Position numbers and translations under genes: made by a program | Shown here: in pieces, positions 1 to 9,589 of the stretch | Numbering within the stretch: position 1 is the first letter of the stretch | Layout: the number at the start of each line of letters is the position of its first letter | Source: Peptoniphilus harei | Lineage (GTDB): Bacteria > Bacillota > Clostridia > Tissierellales > Peptoniphilaceae | DNA: 64,000 bases | Assembly: GCF_900454685.1 (NCBI RefSeq) | Contig: NZ_UATM01000032.1 | Coordinates: 1,178,001-1,242,000 of the forward strand | Reading direction: 5' to 3' | The notes under the pieces: generated by a model | Databases searched by the model: none | What the model saw: only the letters and a program-made list of their open reading frames with translations | Told to the model about the DNA's origin: nothing

Positions 1-465
1 GTGGTCATCAAAATTTTCGATGGCAAGATTAGAAAAGACTGCATAGTTTGCAAGAGACTCAATATTTTTTGCTGTCATGAACTTAAAGTCTTTTGCGGAT
101 ACGTCGATGTAGGATGAAGAGTTTTCAACCTTGTAGTTAATAATTTCTATGTTAGTGTTTGTAACAAGAAAATGTCTAACTAGGGCGTTGCCAAGATTTT
201 CCTGCATAAGAAGGAGCCTGTTTTTCCAGCCAATTTCAACTTCAACATTTTTAGTATCCTCATCAATCCTAAAATAGGACTTGTTGCCTGATAGAAATTC
301 TGCTTCTTCTCCATTTATTATTATTTGGTCAGCTACAACTCTCTCATTTCCCACAAAGAAAGGAGGGTTTTCAAGCTTTCCATAAGTAATGCCGTCTCGA
401 TTTATTTTATTAATTATTTCTAATTTATATTTTGTTTTGTAAGGGTTTTTGTAAATTGAATTCAT
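1..465 (-). CDS. AlaX-like (tRNA-editing domain) protein, degenerate; 3' end outside window
   Basis: The 155 codons visible run off the left edge, so the C-terminus is missing. The ATG at 465 follows a GAGGAGG site with good spacing. The pattern 'RLLLMQENLGNALVRHFL ... YIDVS ... NIESLANYAV' matches the second additional domain of alanyl-tRNA editing (AlaX/AlaRS) proteins, which normally read like MQQHTGQHLL. Both histidines of the HxxxH zinc motif are replaced here, by Asn and Ala. The family hydrolyses Ser- or Gly-tRNA(Ala). Without those histidines, zinc-dependent editing looks doubtful, so this may be a diverged paralogue. The family call rests on pattern similarity only. It is transcribed divergently from comEC. 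Confidence 0.45.
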   Translation of the reverse strand, partial: MNSIYKNPYKTKYKLEIINKINRDGITYGKLENPPFFVGNERVVADQIIINGEEAEFLSGNKSYFRIDEDTKNVEVEIGWKNRLLLMQENLGNALVRHFLVTNTNIEIINYKVENSSSYIDVSAKDFKFMTAKNIESLANYAVFSNLAIENFDDH

Positions 466-540
466 AATTACCTCCTCTAATATATTATCATATTTCATGG
501 TCCATAAGATAAAAAAGATATATAATGAAAAGGGGTGCCT

Positions 541-2814
541 ATGTATTTATTCGTTGGAGCTATGGCTGGGATTATACTTTCCATTTACATAAAATCCTAT
601 ATTCTTGTAGGAATAATTTTATTAATATGCACTGTCTATATTTTGCCTATAAAAAATAGATATAATTTTTTATACCTGCCTCTTGTGGCCCTCTTAGTAT
701 TTATAAATTTTAACGCAAGAGATTATAAACTCAATTCTTTTGATGGAGACATAGTGGGTAAGGTGGTTCTCTCAAATGAAAATAAGTCTGTCATTAAAAC
801 AGATTTTATTAAAGGAAAAAAATTTAAGACTAAGTTACTAGTTTATAAAAAATTAGATAGGGGTGGATCCTATAAAATTCGTGGCAAGTTTTATCCACCC
901 CTTTCTGACATGAATAAGGGAACTTTTAACTACGAGATGAACAACAAGGCCCAAGGAATTTATCTACTTGGGAAAATTAGTGGATATGAAAAAATTTCCG
1001 AACCAATGGGAATTTATAAAATCTCAAATCTATTTATTGATAGGGCAAAATATTTTTTCAACAAAAACTTAAATGAAAGGAATGCAGGCTTGCTCGCTTC
1101 TTTAATTTTAGCTGATAAGTCCCTTGTTGATTCAATGGATAGGGACAGGTTTGATTCTCTTGGCATGAATCACATCTTGGCTGTGTCTGGACTTCACATT
1201 GGAGTCTTGGCACTATTTTTGGAATTTATAATAAAAAAGATAAGTAAAAATAAAAAGTTTACAGACTTAGCCCTGGTAATAATTCTATTCTTATACATAA
1301 TGGCAATTGGTTTTCCGATTTCTGCAGTTCGTGCCTTCTTGTTTTATATTTTATACAAGGGAAACACCTATCTCGAAAAGGACATAGACAATAGGGATAT
1401 TTTCTTCTTAAGTCTTTCTATAATACTTTTTATAAATCCCATGGCGATTTATTCTATTTCACTTCTATTGTCTTATGGAGCAATCTTTGGTTTGATATTT
1501 ATCTATCCGCACTTAATTGAAAGAGTTTCTAGTAAGAGCCTTGTCAACAAGTCTATCATAGGGGCCTTGTCAGTATTAATTTCTGTTTTTCCTTTAGTGA
1601 ATTATTATTTTTCAGGTTTTTCACTTTTAGTTTTTGCTGCCAACTTATTTATTGTTCCAATTTATTCTATTATTATTTCCCTTGGATTTATTATGGGTCT
1701 AGGAATTTTTCCAAGCTTAATAGGAAACTTCCTAGATATACTAATGAATGCTACTTACGGACTTGAAAGTTTATTAATCTCAAAGGGATCAATATTTTTA
1801 ATATTAAAAGCCTTTAAGTTTGAATATATTTTTGTATATTATATCTTACTTATTTTTATAATGAATAGGCGTAGACTCAATGAAATCATTAGGCCAAATT
1901 TAAAATTAATAAAAATTTACATGACGATTTCTTTTATAGTGATGGGTATTGGGATTTATAAAGACCTTATGACTTTTGAGATAAGTCAGCTTTACGTTGA
2001 TCAAGGGGACTGTACACTAATTTCTTATAGGGGAAAGACTTATTTAATTGACACAGGCGGAGCAAGGTTTGAGAATAAGATCGCAGAGAAATATTTATTT
2101 CCTAACCTGAAACTAAGGGGAGTTTCTACTATTGATGGAATCTTTATTTCTCATTTTGATGAGGACCATGCTGGTAATTTAAATAAAACCTTAAAAAACT
2201 ATAGGGTTAAGAATGTTTTTGTAAATCATCTCCCAAAAGATAAAAGTATTTTAGAAAATGCCGAGAAGTATTCAAATATTATTCAATTATCTAAGAGAGA
2301 CAGGGTTAAACTTTTTAAAGACACAAGCATGGAAGTTTTATTGGACAATAAAGACAGGTCAGATGAGAATGACAAGTCCATGGTCCTATTCCTAAACCAC
2401 AAGGGCTTCAAGACTTTATTTACTGGAGATATTTCAGCAGAAGTTGAAAGTCAAGTTGATAGAGAGATTAATCTATTAAAAGTTGCCCACCATGGATCTA
2501 AGACTTCAACAAGTGAAGAATTTTTAGAAAAAACAAAACCCGTATTTGCCATGATTTCAGCAGGTTATGAAAATTCTTATGGACATCCTCACAAGGAGGT
2601 TCTGAAGAATTTGGAAAAACATGGTATCATATATTATGTCACTTCAAAAGATGGTGAAACTGATTTTAAAATTTTTGGAGATAAGCTTCAAATTGATATT
2701 CATAACAAGGAAGAGGATTATAAAACTTATTTACTTTTAATTATTTTAAAGACAGGTTTATTATATATTTTTGCGAGGAAAAATTATGAACTACAAGAAA
2801 ATTTACAGAGATAA
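541..2814 (+). CDS. comEC: ComEC/Rec2-family DNA-uptake channel
   Basis: A polytopic membrane protein of 757 residues, normal for full-length ComEC, which forms the channel carrying single-stranded DNA into competent cells. N-terminal membrane segments are followed by the competence domain (around residues 190-440, with 'MNHILAVSGLHIGVLA'). A C-terminal metallo-beta-lactamase-like domain has 'SHFDEDHAGN' near residue 535 and 'VAHHGSKTS' later. The ATG at 541 is preferred to an in-frame GTG at 535 because AAGGGG ends just before the GTG and is ideally spaced for the ATG. The 3' end overlaps holA by 29 bases, as in the classical comEC-holA pair. No comEA or comEB lies in the window, so competence cannot be judged. 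Confidence 0.93.
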   Translation: MYLFVGAMAGIILSIYIKSYILVGIILLICTVYILPIKNRYNFLYLPLVALLVFINFNARDYKLNSFDGDIVGKVVLSNENKSVIKTDFIKGKKFKTKLLVYKKLDRGGSYKIRGKFYPPLSDMNKGTFNYEMNNKAQGIYLLGKISGYEKISEPMGIYKISNLFIDRAKYFFNKNLNERNAGLLASLILADKSLVDSMDRDRFDSLGMNHILAVSGLHIGVLALFLEFIIKKISKNKKFTDLALVIILFLYIMAIGFPISAVRAFLFYILYKGNTYLEKDIDNRDIFFLSLSIILFINPMAIYSISLLLSYGAIFGLIFIYPHLIERVSSKSLVNKSIIGALSVLISVFPLVNYYFSGFSLLVFAANLFIVPIYSIIISLGFIMGLGIFPSLIGNFLDILMNATYGLESLLISKGSIFLILKAFKFEYIFVYYILLIFIMNRRRLNEIIRPNLKLIKIYMTISFIVMGIGIYKDLMTFEISQLYVDQGDCTLISYRGKTYLIDTGGARFENKIAEKYLFPNLKLRGVSTIDGIFISHFDEDHAGNLNKTLKNYRVKNVFVNHLPKDKSILENAEKYSNIIQLSKRDRVKLFKDTSMEVLLDNKDRSDENDKSMVLFLNHKGFKTLFTGDISAEVESQVDREINLLKVAHHGSKTSTSEEFLEKTKPVFAMISAGYENSYGHPHKEVLKNLEKHGIIYYVTSKDGETDFKIFGDKLQIDIHNKEEDYKTYLLLIILKTGLLYIFARKNYELQENLQR

Positions 2815-3796
2815 AGATCATTCAGGGGCCTATTTATTTTATGGAAAAGAAAAATATTTAATAGAGAATGCCGTTGGCTATTTAATAAATAAATATGTAA
2901 AGGGGACTGAGGCCTTTAACTACACTAAGTTTAAGGGAAGTGAGGTCAAGCCAGAAGATATTATTTCTGCCTGCGAGACTTATCCTGTTATGAATGACAA
3001 GAAATTAGTCCTTGTTCGAGATGTGGTAGACTTTCTAGGTGAAAATGACTTAAAAGATTCTTTTTATGATTTTTTAGATGACCTATCTGACTTTGTAATT
3101 CTAATTTTTTGGGACACTGGAAGTTTAAAAAAGACTACAAAGTTTTATAAATTTTTTAAGAAAAAAGATAGGGACATGGACTTTGCAAAATTAAGCCCAG
3201 CAGACTTAAATAACTTTATAAAGGGATACTTTATAAGGAAGGGCAAGGAGATTGGGCCTAGTGAACTTGCACTTTTTATCTCAGAAAGTGGCTATAATTC
3301 TAAAAATGAAGATGTGAGTTTATTAGATTTAAAGACAGAAATGGATAAAATTGCAGCCCATGCCAAAGACAAAAAAATTTTGCGAGAAGACATATCAAGC
3401 TCAATAACAGAAAATATTGATACAAATATTTTTAAATTCTTAGACGCCATGATGGGAAGAAGAAGTGAGGAGGCCTTAAAGGAACTTCACAACCTCTATA
3501 AACTGGGAGAGCCTTCTCTTAGAATTTTCACAATGATAATTAGACAGGTAAAAAACTTTTTGTCCTATAAAATTTTATCCACTAAAAACATCAGTCAGGC
3601 TGATATTATGAATAAGATGGAAGTAAAAAAATATGAATTTGGAAAAATAAGATCCTTTGAAAAGAACTTTACAAAAGAATTTTTAATTGATTTTTATGAA
3701 GAACTTATAAAGTCTGATGAGCTCTTCAAGACATCGTCAATTGATGAAAAACTAATTATGGAGACATTAATAATTAAATATTGCAATAAATTTTAA
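2786..3796 (+). CDS. holA: DNA polymerase III subunit delta
   Basis: The delta subunit of the clamp-loader complex opens the beta sliding clamp and loads it on primed DNA. At 336 residues it has the usual length for HolA, with an opening 'GAYLFYGKEKYLIENAV' typical of the N-terminal AAA-like domain; delta lacks a working Walker A motif. The start is the ATG at 2786, 6 bases after GAGGA. An upstream in-frame TTG at 2771 has no site of its own. Position after comEC and before rpsT is conserved in Firmicutes and supports the call. It is probably co-transcribed with comEC. Confidence 0.9.
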   Translation: MNYKKIYRDKDHSGAYLFYGKEKYLIENAVGYLINKYVKGTEAFNYTKFKGSEVKPEDIISACETYPVMNDKKLVLVRDVVDFLGENDLKDSFYDFLDDLSDFVILIFWDTGSLKKTTKFYKFFKKKDRDMDFAKLSPADLNNFIKGYFIRKGKEIGPSELALFISESGYNSKNEDVSLLDLKTEMDKIAAHAKDKKILREDISSSITENIDTNIFKFLDAMMGRRSEEALKELHNLYKLGEPSLRIFTMIIRQVKNFLSYKILSTKNISQADIMNKMEVKKYEFGKIRSFEKNFTKEFLIDFYEELIKSDELFKTSSIDEKLIMETLIIKYCNKF

Positions 3797-3821
3797 TTTT
3801 ATAGGACTTAATTAAAAAACC

Positions 3822-3850
3822 TTGCAATGAAATAAAATTCATGGTAAAAT
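3822..3850 (+). promoter_or_regulatory. SigA-type promoter of rpsT
   Basis: TTGCAA (3822-3827), a 17-base spacer and TAAAAT (3845-3850), ending 31 bases before the rpsT ATG. It lies downstream of the holA stop, so S20 has its own promoter. Confidence 0.75.
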
Positions 3851-3881
3851 AGCAAAAGCGTTAAATATTGGAGGTGAAATA

Positions 3882-4151
3882 ATGGCAAATATTAAATCAG
3901 CTATCAAAAGAATTGATATTGCAAAAAGAAACTCTGAACACAATAAACCAATTAGAACAGAAATGAAAACTGCAGTTAAAAACTTTAGAACAGCTCTTGA
4001 CGAAGACAGAATTGACGATGCAAAGGAACTTCTTATCGTTGCAGACAGAAAACTAAAGAGAGCTGCTAACAAAAATATAATTCACAAAAAACAAGCTTCC
4101 AGAAAGCTAAGTCGACTAGCTAAGGAACTTAACAGCAAGATCGCTGGCTAA
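3882..4151 (+). CDS. rpsT: 30S ribosomal protein S20
   Basis: A basic 89-residue protein beginning 'MANIKSAIKRI', the standard opening of S20. It binds 16S rRNA early in assembly of the small subunit and is rich in Lys and Arg along helical hairpins. The ATG follows a GGAGGTGA site. It has its own promoter and a strong terminator starting at the stop codon, so it is a single-gene unit. In B. subtilis the spore protease gene gpr follows rpsT; here a convergent hemW follows instead. Confidence 0.97.
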   Translation: MANIKSAIKRIDIAKRNSEHNKPIRTEMKTAVKNFRTALDEDRIDDAKELLIVADRKLKRAANKNIIHKKQASRKLSRLAKELNSKIAG

Positions 4152-4184
4152 GAGAAATTTTCCCGGGAAAGTTTCTCTTTTTTA
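4151..4184 (+). terminator. Rho-independent terminator of rpsT
   Basis: Inverted repeat beginning AGAGAAA at 4151 and ending TTTCTCT at 4178, with CCCGGG at its centre, followed by a T run. It starts at the last base of the rpsT stop codon. Confidence 0.85.
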
Positions 4185-4221
4185 TTTAAGTTTGACAAAT
4201 AAAAGTGAATAAAAAAGAGAA

Positions 4222-4258
4222 TAAAAGAAGAGGTAGATTAAATAGTCTACCTCTTTTT
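4222..4258. terminator. Bidirectional terminator between rpsT and hemW
   Basis: Stem GAGGTAGA (4230-4237) pairs with TCTACCTC (4246-4253) across an 8-base loop. T5 follows on the plus strand and a T-rich tail on the minus strand. It most likely ends the convergent minus-strand lepB-lepA-hemW transcript and backs up the rpsT terminator. Confidence 0.75.
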
Positions 4259-4268
4259 GTGTGCAAAT

Positions 4269-5411
4269 TTATTTAAAAAAGTCTAACTCCACTTGATTTG
4301 AAAGGTCGCGCCCCTTTTCTGTTAGTTTTAGATTATTTTCATCTAATATAATTAAATTTGATTTCAAGTTCTTTTCTACTTCTCTTTCATAAGTTTCTAA
4401 AAATTTTTTATTAAATTTTACATTGAATTCATCTAAGTCCACACCCGAGTTGAGTCTTAGACCCATCATTATAAATTCATTCATCCTATCAGTTTTACTT
4501 AAATTTTCAGAAAAGACTATAGGATTTTTATTTTTATCAAGGGCCTCATAGTAATCTTTGAAGTCATAAAAATTTGTGTATCTCAAGTTTCCAATATTTG
4601 ATGAAGCAGAAAATCCAAAGGAAATATAGTCTCTTAATTTCCAATAAGCCATGTTGTGGCGACACTCATAGCCTTCTTTTGCAAAATTAGATATCTCATA
4701 CTGATTCAGGCCTATTTTTTCGAGTTCATCAACTACATAGTGATACATCTTCCTGTCTTCAACTTCATTGGGGAAGGCAAGAGGAGACTTCTCATGGTCC
4801 CTATAAAGTTTAGTCCCTTCTTCTAAAATAAGTGAATAATATGAAATGTGTGGAAGTTTTAATTTTTCTACTTCTCTTATAGACTCTTCTATGTCAGAAA
4901 ACTTTTGACCAGGTAGGGCAAGCATTAAATCCAAATTTATATTTTCGAAGCCTGCTGACCTTGCATTTTCTATGGCCCTATAAATATCATCTTTTTTGTG
5001 AATTCTTCCAATTCTTTTTAGGATTTCTTCATTAAAGGACTGGGCGCCTATTGAGATCCTATTTATACCAGAAGAAAAATAGGATTGGGCCTTCTCTCTT
5101 GTGAGAGAATTTGGGTTTGACTCAATTGTAACTTCGCTGTCTTTTGAAAATTCAAAGGCAGACAAGTCTTCCATAATTTCTTTTATAAATTTAGGGTCTA
5201 CAGAAGAGGGAGTTCCTCCTCCAATAAAGACAGTATCAATTACCTTGTCTCTTAAAAAGTCTTCTTGTAACTTTATCTCCTTGCGCAAGTATTTAAAATA
5301 TTTCTCTACATTAGAAGATTCAGCTAAAAGAGAAGAGCAGAAGTCACAATAGTGACATCTACTCTCACAAAAGGGTATATGAATATAAATTGAAATTTTA
5401 TTTGTCTTCAT
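4269..5411 (-). CDS. hemW: HemW-like radical SAM protein (CPO-III-like)
   Basis: A 380-residue radical SAM protein with the cluster motif C15-x3-C19-x2-C22 ('CESRCHYC') and 'VFIGGGTPS' after it. Proteins next to lepA are usually HemW, a heme chaperone long misannotated as oxygen-independent coproporphyrinogen III oxidase HemN. Its role in an organism that may make no heme is uncertain. The ATG start overlaps the end of lepA by 14 bases and has no clear ribosome site, so translational coupling to lepA is likely. The lepA-hemW order matches other Firmicutes. Confidence 0.85.
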   Translation of the reverse strand: MKTNKISIYIHIPFCESRCHYCDFCSSLLAESSNVEKYFKYLRKEIKLQEDFLRDKVIDTVFIGGGTPSSVDPKFIKEIMEDLSAFEFSKDSEVTIESNPNSLTREKAQSYFSSGINRISIGAQSFNEEILKRIGRIHKKDDIYRAIENARSAGFENINLDLMLALPGQKFSDIEESIREVEKLKLPHISYYSLILEEGTKLYRDHEKSPLAFPNEVEDRKMYHYVVDELEKIGLNQYEISNFAKEGYECRHNMAYWKLRDYISFGFSASSNIGNLRYTNFYDFKDYYEALDKNKNPIVFSENLSKTDRMNEFIMMGLRLNSGVDLDEFNVKFNKKFLETYEREVEKNLKSNLIILDENNLKLTEKGRDLSNQVELDFFK

Positions 5412-7209
5412 CGTATTTTAATACAGATAAGAAGGCATCTTGCGGAATTTCTACGCTACCCACAGTACGCATTCTCTTCTTTCCTTCCTTTTGTTTTTCA
5501 AGAAGCTTTCTCTTTCTTGAAATGTCTCCACCATAACATTTTGCAAGTACGTCCTTTCTAAGGGCGCGAATTGTCTCTCTTGCAATAATTTTGTTTCCAA
5601 TTGCTGCCTGGATAGGAACTGCAAATTGGTGTCTAGGTATTACATCCTTTAATTTTTCACAAACATTTCTTGCACGAGTGTAGGCAGAAGATTCGTGAAC
5701 AATTAGGGAGAAGGCGTCAACAAGTTCTTCATTTATTAAAATATCAAGCTTAACAAGATCAGATACTTCGTAGCCAATAAGTTCGTAGTCATAGGATGCA
5801 TAACCACGTGTCTTTGACTTAAGGGCATCAAAGAAGTCATAAATTACTTCGTTGAGTGGCATGTGGTAGGTGATAAGGGCCCTAGTTTCTTCTAGGTATT
5901 GCATATCCTTAAAGACACCACGCCTGTTTTGGCAAAGTTCCATAACTTGTCCAACATAATCAGTTGGAGTCATAATCTCTGCCTTAACAATTGGTTCTTC
6001 CATGTACTCAATTTCAGTTGGATCTGGAAGGTTTGATGGGTTTTGAATAGAAATCATTTCTCCATCTTTTTTCATTACATTGTAGATAACAGATGGAGCA
6101 GTAGTGACAATATTTAAGTCAAACTCTCTCTCAAGTCTTTCTTGAATAATTTCCATGTGAAGAAGACCCAAGAAGCCGCACCTAAAACCAAAGCCAAGGG
6201 CTACAGATGTTTCAGCCTCAAAGTCTAGGGCTGCATCATTTACTTGAAGCTTTTCAAGGGCTTCACGAACGTTGTTGTATTCTTCGCCTTCGCCAGGGTA
6301 GACACCACAGAAGACCATTGGTACAACTTTTTTGTAGCCAGGCATTGGTTCTGGGGTCCTATTGTTCTTAAGGGTAATTGTGTCCCCAACCCTTGCATCC
6401 TTAACGTTTTTAATGGAAGCAGTTATGTAACCAACTTCTCCAGCACTTAAAGTATCAAGAGGGATGTGTCCGTTAGAAGTAACACCAACTTCAACAACTT
6501 CAAAAGACTTGCCTGTTGCCATCATAGTTATTTCATCTCCAGGCTTAACTGATCCATCAATAACTCTTACGTGACAGATTACTCCCTTGTAAGAATCGTA
6601 GAAGGAGTCAAATATAAGAGCTTTAAGTGGTGCATTGTGATCCCCACTTGGTGCCGGAACCTTATCTATAATAGCATGGAGGACATCGTCAATGCCAATT
6701 CCTTCTTTTGCAGAGATAAGTGGAATACCTTCAGTGTCTATTCCTATAATATCCTCAATTTCTTCTTTTATTTCATCTGGCCTAGCACTTGGTAGGTCAA
6801 TCTTATTTATCACTGGCACAAGTTCAAGGTCTTGGTCAATGGCAAGATAAACATTGGCAAGAGTTTGTGCTTCAACACCTTGTGCAGCATCAACAACGAC
6901 TATGGCACCTTCATAAGCTGCGAGGGAACGTGAAACTTCATAGTTAAAGTCTACGTGTCCTGGAGTATCAATAAGGTTTAGGATGTATTCTTGTCCATCT
7001 CTGTCGTCCTTATAGATTAGTCTAACTGCCTTTAATTTAATTGTAATTCCTCTTTCACGCTCAAGATCCATGGAGTCAAGAACTTGCTGTTCCATTTCTC
7101 TCTTTGTAAGCATGCCTGTTGATTCAATTAGTCTGTCGGCAAGAGTTGATTTTCCATGGTCAATGTGTGCGATTATTGAAAAATTTCTTATATTTTTTTG
7201 ATTTCTCAA
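5398..7209 (-). CDS. lepA: Elongation factor 4 (LepA) GTPase
   Basis: EF-4 is a ribosome-binding translational GTPase implicated in initiation or elongation fidelity. At 603 residues it is full length. The P-loop '[10 protein letters not shown]' is at the N-terminus, followed by the G3 motif 'DTPGHVDF' and G4 '[10 protein letters not shown]'. The LepA-specific C-terminal domain ends in a basic tail ('[16 protein letters not shown]'). The start is TTG at 7209, seven bases after a perfect GGAGGT (7217-7222), which fixes the choice. It lies between lepB and hemW on one minus-strand operon. Confidence 0.96.
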   Translation of the reverse strand: MRNQKNIRNFSIIAHIDHGKSTLADRLIESTGMLTKREMEQQVLDSMDLERERGITIKLKAVRLIYKDDRDGQEYILNLIDTPGHVDFNYEVSRSLAAYEGAIVVVDAAQGVEAQTLANVYLAIDQDLELVPVINKIDLPSARPDEIKEEIEDIIGIDTEGIPLISAKEGIGIDDVLHAIIDKVPAPSGDHNAPLKALIFDSFYDSYKGVICHVRVIDGSVKPGDEITMMATGKSFEVVEVGVTSNGHIPLDTLSAGEVGYITASIKNVKDARVGDTITLKNNRTPEPMPGYKKVVPMVFCGVYPGEGEEYNNVREALEKLQVNDAALDFEAETSVALGFGFRCGFLGLLHMEIIQERLEREFDLNIVTTAPSVIYNVMKKDGEMISIQNPSNLPDPTEIEYMEEPIVKAEIMTPTDYVGQVMELCQNRRGVFKDMQYLEETRALITYHMPLNEVIYDFFDALKSKTRGYASYDYELIGYEVSDLVKLDILINEELVDAFSLIVHESSAYTRARNVCEKLKDVIPRHQFAVPIQAAIGNKIIARETIRALRKDVLAKCYGGDISRKRKLLEKQKEGKKRMRTVGSVEIPQDAFLSVLKYDEDK

Positions 7210-7244
7210 ATTTTTTACCTCCGATTTCTTGGGGATTTTATATT

Positions 7245-7754
7245 TTAAATTTTTCCTCTATTATTAAGAGGTAAAATCCTATAAACTGCGGCTGACTTTA
7301 TTCTTTTCTTTTCAATTGGTCCAAAGTATCTTGAGTCAATGCTCATACCAGGAAGTCTGTTGTCTCCCATTACGAAGTACTCATCATCTTTTAGTGTAAA
7401 ACTTTCTACATCGGACTCAGTGTAATCAGTAGAAGTGTAAGCTTCTTCTAAAACTTTTCCGTTTAATATAACCTGACCATCTTTAAATGCTATTGTGTCC
7501 CCAGGCTTTCCTATTAATCTCTTAATATAGTTTCTATTGTCGTTAGGTGCATCTATGACCACAATTTCTCCGCGAGGTAGGTCGGTGTATCTCTTGTAGG
7601 AAAGGCAGATTAATTTATCCCTTTCATTTAAAGTAGGGTGCATAGACTCTCCATTAACTACAGCTATATTAAAAATAAAAGTTCTCACAAAAAGTGCAAT
7701 TAAAACTGCAGCTACAATTGTAACAACAAAAGATAGGGTTTCATTCTTTTTCAA
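7245..7754 (-). CDS. lepB: Signal peptidase I
   Basis: A membrane-anchored serine protease that removes signal peptides from exported proteins. One N-terminal membrane segment ('[17 protein letters not shown]') precedes the catalytic serine in 'NGESMHPTL'. The general-base lysine is in '[11 protein letters not shown]', followed by 'MGDNR' and 'SIDSRYFG' boxes. About 170 residues is typical of the short Gram-positive SipS type. I prefer the TTG at 7754, nine bases after GGAG (7764-7767). The ATG at 7763 lies only one base from that site, and a TTG at 7769 has none. It is first gene of the lepB-lepA-hemW unit. Confidence 0.93.
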   Translation of the reverse strand: MKKNETLSFVVTIVAAVLIALFVRTFIFNIAVVNGESMHPTLNERDKLICLSYKRYTDLPRGEIVVIDAPNDNRNYIKRLIGKPGDTIAFKDGQVILNGKVLEEAYTSTDYTESDVESFTLKDDEYFVMGDNRLPGMSIDSRYFGPIEKKRIKSAAVYRILPLNNRGKI

Positions 7755-7775
7755 TGTAATCATCTCCAATTTCTA

Positions 7776-7784
7776 ATTTTATCA
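7776..7784 (-). promoter_or_regulatory. Extended -10 promoter of the lepB operon
   Basis: On the minus strand TGA-TAAAAT forms an extended -10 element just upstream of lepB. No good -35 is visible, which is usual for extended -10 promoters. Confidence 0.45.
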
Positions 7785-7930
7785 TAAATAAGTCTAATAT
7801 TGGATAACTATTTATACGTTATAAGGTATATGTAAATAAGATTTGGAAGTTAGTTTACAAGTTTTTAAATAATAAAAAGATAAATTATTCAAAGAAAGTC
7901 AAAATTAGTCAAAATAATTTTTAAAAATCC

Positions 7931-7959
7931 TTGACAAAGTCCTAGGTGTGAAGTATTAT
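7931..7959 (+). promoter_or_regulatory. SigA promoter of hrcA-grpE-dnaK
   Basis: TTGACA (7931-7936), a 17-base spacer and TATTAT (7954-7959). Transcription should start just before or at the CIRCE operator, as expected for HrcA repression. Confidence 0.85.
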
Positions 7960-7968
7960 ATACATAGA

Positions 7969-7995
7969 TTAGCACTCGAGGTTAATGAGTGCTAA
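7969..7995 (+). promoter_or_regulatory. CIRCE operator (HrcA-binding site)
   Basis: A perfect TTAGCACTC-N9-GAGTGCTAA inverted repeat. HrcA binds CIRCE and represses the heat-shock operon until heat or unfolded protein titrates GroEL. No second CIRCE precedes dnaJ, so dnaJ is probably outside direct HrcA control. Confidence 0.97.
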
Positions 7996-8009
7996 CAAAA
8001 GGAGGGGTT

Positions 8010-9032
8010 ATGGATACTAGAAAAATTAATATTTTAAATGCCATAATTGAGGCATATATCGATATGCCTACTCCCGTTGGATCGAGAACTCTCTCCAAAG
8101 ATTACAATCTTGGAGTTAGCTCTGCGACTATAAGAAATGAAATGGCAGATCTTGAAGATCTTGGTTTTTTAAATAAGCCCCATCAATCAGCAGGAAGAAT
8201 TCCTTCTGACAAGGCTTACCGCTTCTATGTCGATGAACTTTTTAAAAACTTTAATAGCTTTCACGACCTAGATGCCTCACAAAAAATCATGGAGAGACTC
8301 TTATTCTCTTCGAGAAATCACGAAGAATTTTACAAGAATGCAGTCAATCTCCTAGCCAATATAAGTTCTTGTACGGCTTATCTCATAACACCACAGAAGG
8401 CCGATACAAAAATAAAAAGACTTACTCTAGTTAAGTTAGATGAATACACAGCTCTTTTAGTTTTAATAGGAGACAAGGGAGTTATTGAGAAATACTTTTT
8501 AGAAATAGAAAATATTTCTGACGAAGATTTTTATCTAATAGAGAAGGTCTTAAATGAAAAGATATCGGGAATTGATTTTAATGAAATTGAATCTCTTAAG
8601 ATTTCACTTTCAGATGACTATATAAGGCATGGAAAATTTATTTCTGATATTGTAAAAATTGCTAGTCAATTTAACAAAAAAGTCTCTTCTATTGACATCT
8701 ACTATGATGGTCTTACAAATATTTTAAACTTTGATGAATATAAGGACCTAGACAAGGCAAGAGATTTCATGAGTCTAGTAGAAGATAGGGACAGCCTATT
8801 TCAAATTCTAAAAAATGATAATTTTACCAGCGATGTTGAGGTTATCATTGGAGCAGAAAATAGCGCAAGTCTCATGAAGGAAAATACTATTATTAGAGCT
8901 CCTTTCTCTAGAGAAAATGGAATCTATGGAAGTATTGGACTTATTGGACCAGTTAGGATTGACTACATGAGATTGGTTAAAGTCGTTAAAGTATTTAGCG
9001 ACGCTGTGAAAAGTGGATTGAAAGAAATGTGA
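8010..9032 (+). CDS. hrcA: Heat-inducible transcription repressor HrcA
   Basis: HrcA represses class I heat-shock genes by binding CIRCE. The 340 residues begin 'MDTRKINILNAIIEAYI' and carry a winged-helix domain with 'GVSSATIRNEMADLEDLGF'; the ligand domain ends 'GSIGLIGPVRIDYMRLV'. The ATG at 8010 follows GGAGGGG. An upstream in-frame GTG lies inside the CIRCE arm and is rejected. As autoregulator, hrcA heads hrcA-grpE-dnaK behind a CIRCE site. Confidence 0.96.
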   Translation: MDTRKINILNAIIEAYIDMPTPVGSRTLSKDYNLGVSSATIRNEMADLEDLGFLNKPHQSAGRIPSDKAYRFYVDELFKNFNSFHDLDASQKIMERLLFSSRNHEEFYKNAVNLLANISSCTAYLITPQKADTKIKRLTLVKLDEYTALLVLIGDKGVIEKYFLEIENISDEDFYLIEKVLNEKISGIDFNEIESLKISLSDDYIRHGKFISDIVKIASQFNKKVSSIDIYYDGLTNILNFDEYKDLDKARDFMSLVEDRDSLFQILKNDNFTSDVEVIIGAENSASLMKENTIIRAPFSRENGIYGSIGLIGPVRIDYMRLVKVVKVFSDAVKSGLKEM

Positions 9033-9040
9033 GGGAGTAC

Positions 9041-9568
9041 ATGACGAATGAAGATATAAAAAAAGATGATTTACAAAATGATGAAGATATAGATATGAAA
9101 GAAGAAGAACTTGATATAAATGAAGAAGCTGAAGTAGAAGCTTCTGATGATGAAAAATATCAAGACTTAACAGATAAATTTATGAGACTTCAAGCAGACT
9201 TCTCTAACTATAAGAGAAGGACTGAGGCACAAAAGTCTGAATATGTTGAACTTGGAGTTAAAAAAATTGCAAATGACTTACTTCCTGTCATAGATAATTT
9301 TGAAAGAGCCTTGGATTCCATAAAGGACAAGGACTCAACTTATGAAGGAATATTAATGATAAAAAATCAACTTACTGACGTTCTTGCAAAAGACGGTATA
9401 GTTGAGATGGAAGCATTGGGACAAGAGTTTGATCCAATGTATCATCACGCAGTACTCACTGAAGATTCTGATGAATACGACAGTGGTTATGTTATAGAAG
9501 TATTGCAAAAAGGTTATTTAATTAACGAGAAAACACTAAGACCTGCAATGGTCAAAGTTTCACAATAA
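9041..9568 (+). CDS. grpE: Nucleotide exchange factor GrpE
   Basis: GrpE releases ADP from DnaK during the chaperone cycle. At 175 residues it has the usual plan: an acidic disordered N-terminus (about residues 1-45, Glu/Asp rich), a coiled-coil dimer helix with 'LQADFSNYKRRTEAQK', then a beta domain ending 'EKTLRPAMVKVSQ'. The ATG at 9041 follows GAGGGAG overlapping the hrcA stop region. It lies between hrcA and dnaK under the same promoter. Confidence 0.96.
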   Translation: MTNEDIKKDDLQNDEDIDMKEEELDINEEAEVEASDDEKYQDLTDKFMRLQADFSNYKRRTEAQKSEYVELGVKKIANDLLPVIDNFERALDSIKDKDSTYEGILMIKNQLTDVLAKDGIVEMEALGQEFDPMYHHAVLTEDSDEYDSGYVIEVLQKGYLINEKTLRPAMVKVSQ

Positions 9569-9589
9569 GAATTTTAGGAGGAAATATAT

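Noticed and set aside
7989..8009. Earlier GTG start for hrcA
   Set aside because: It lies within the CIRCE arm and upstream of the GGAGGGG site; the ATG at 8010 is correct.
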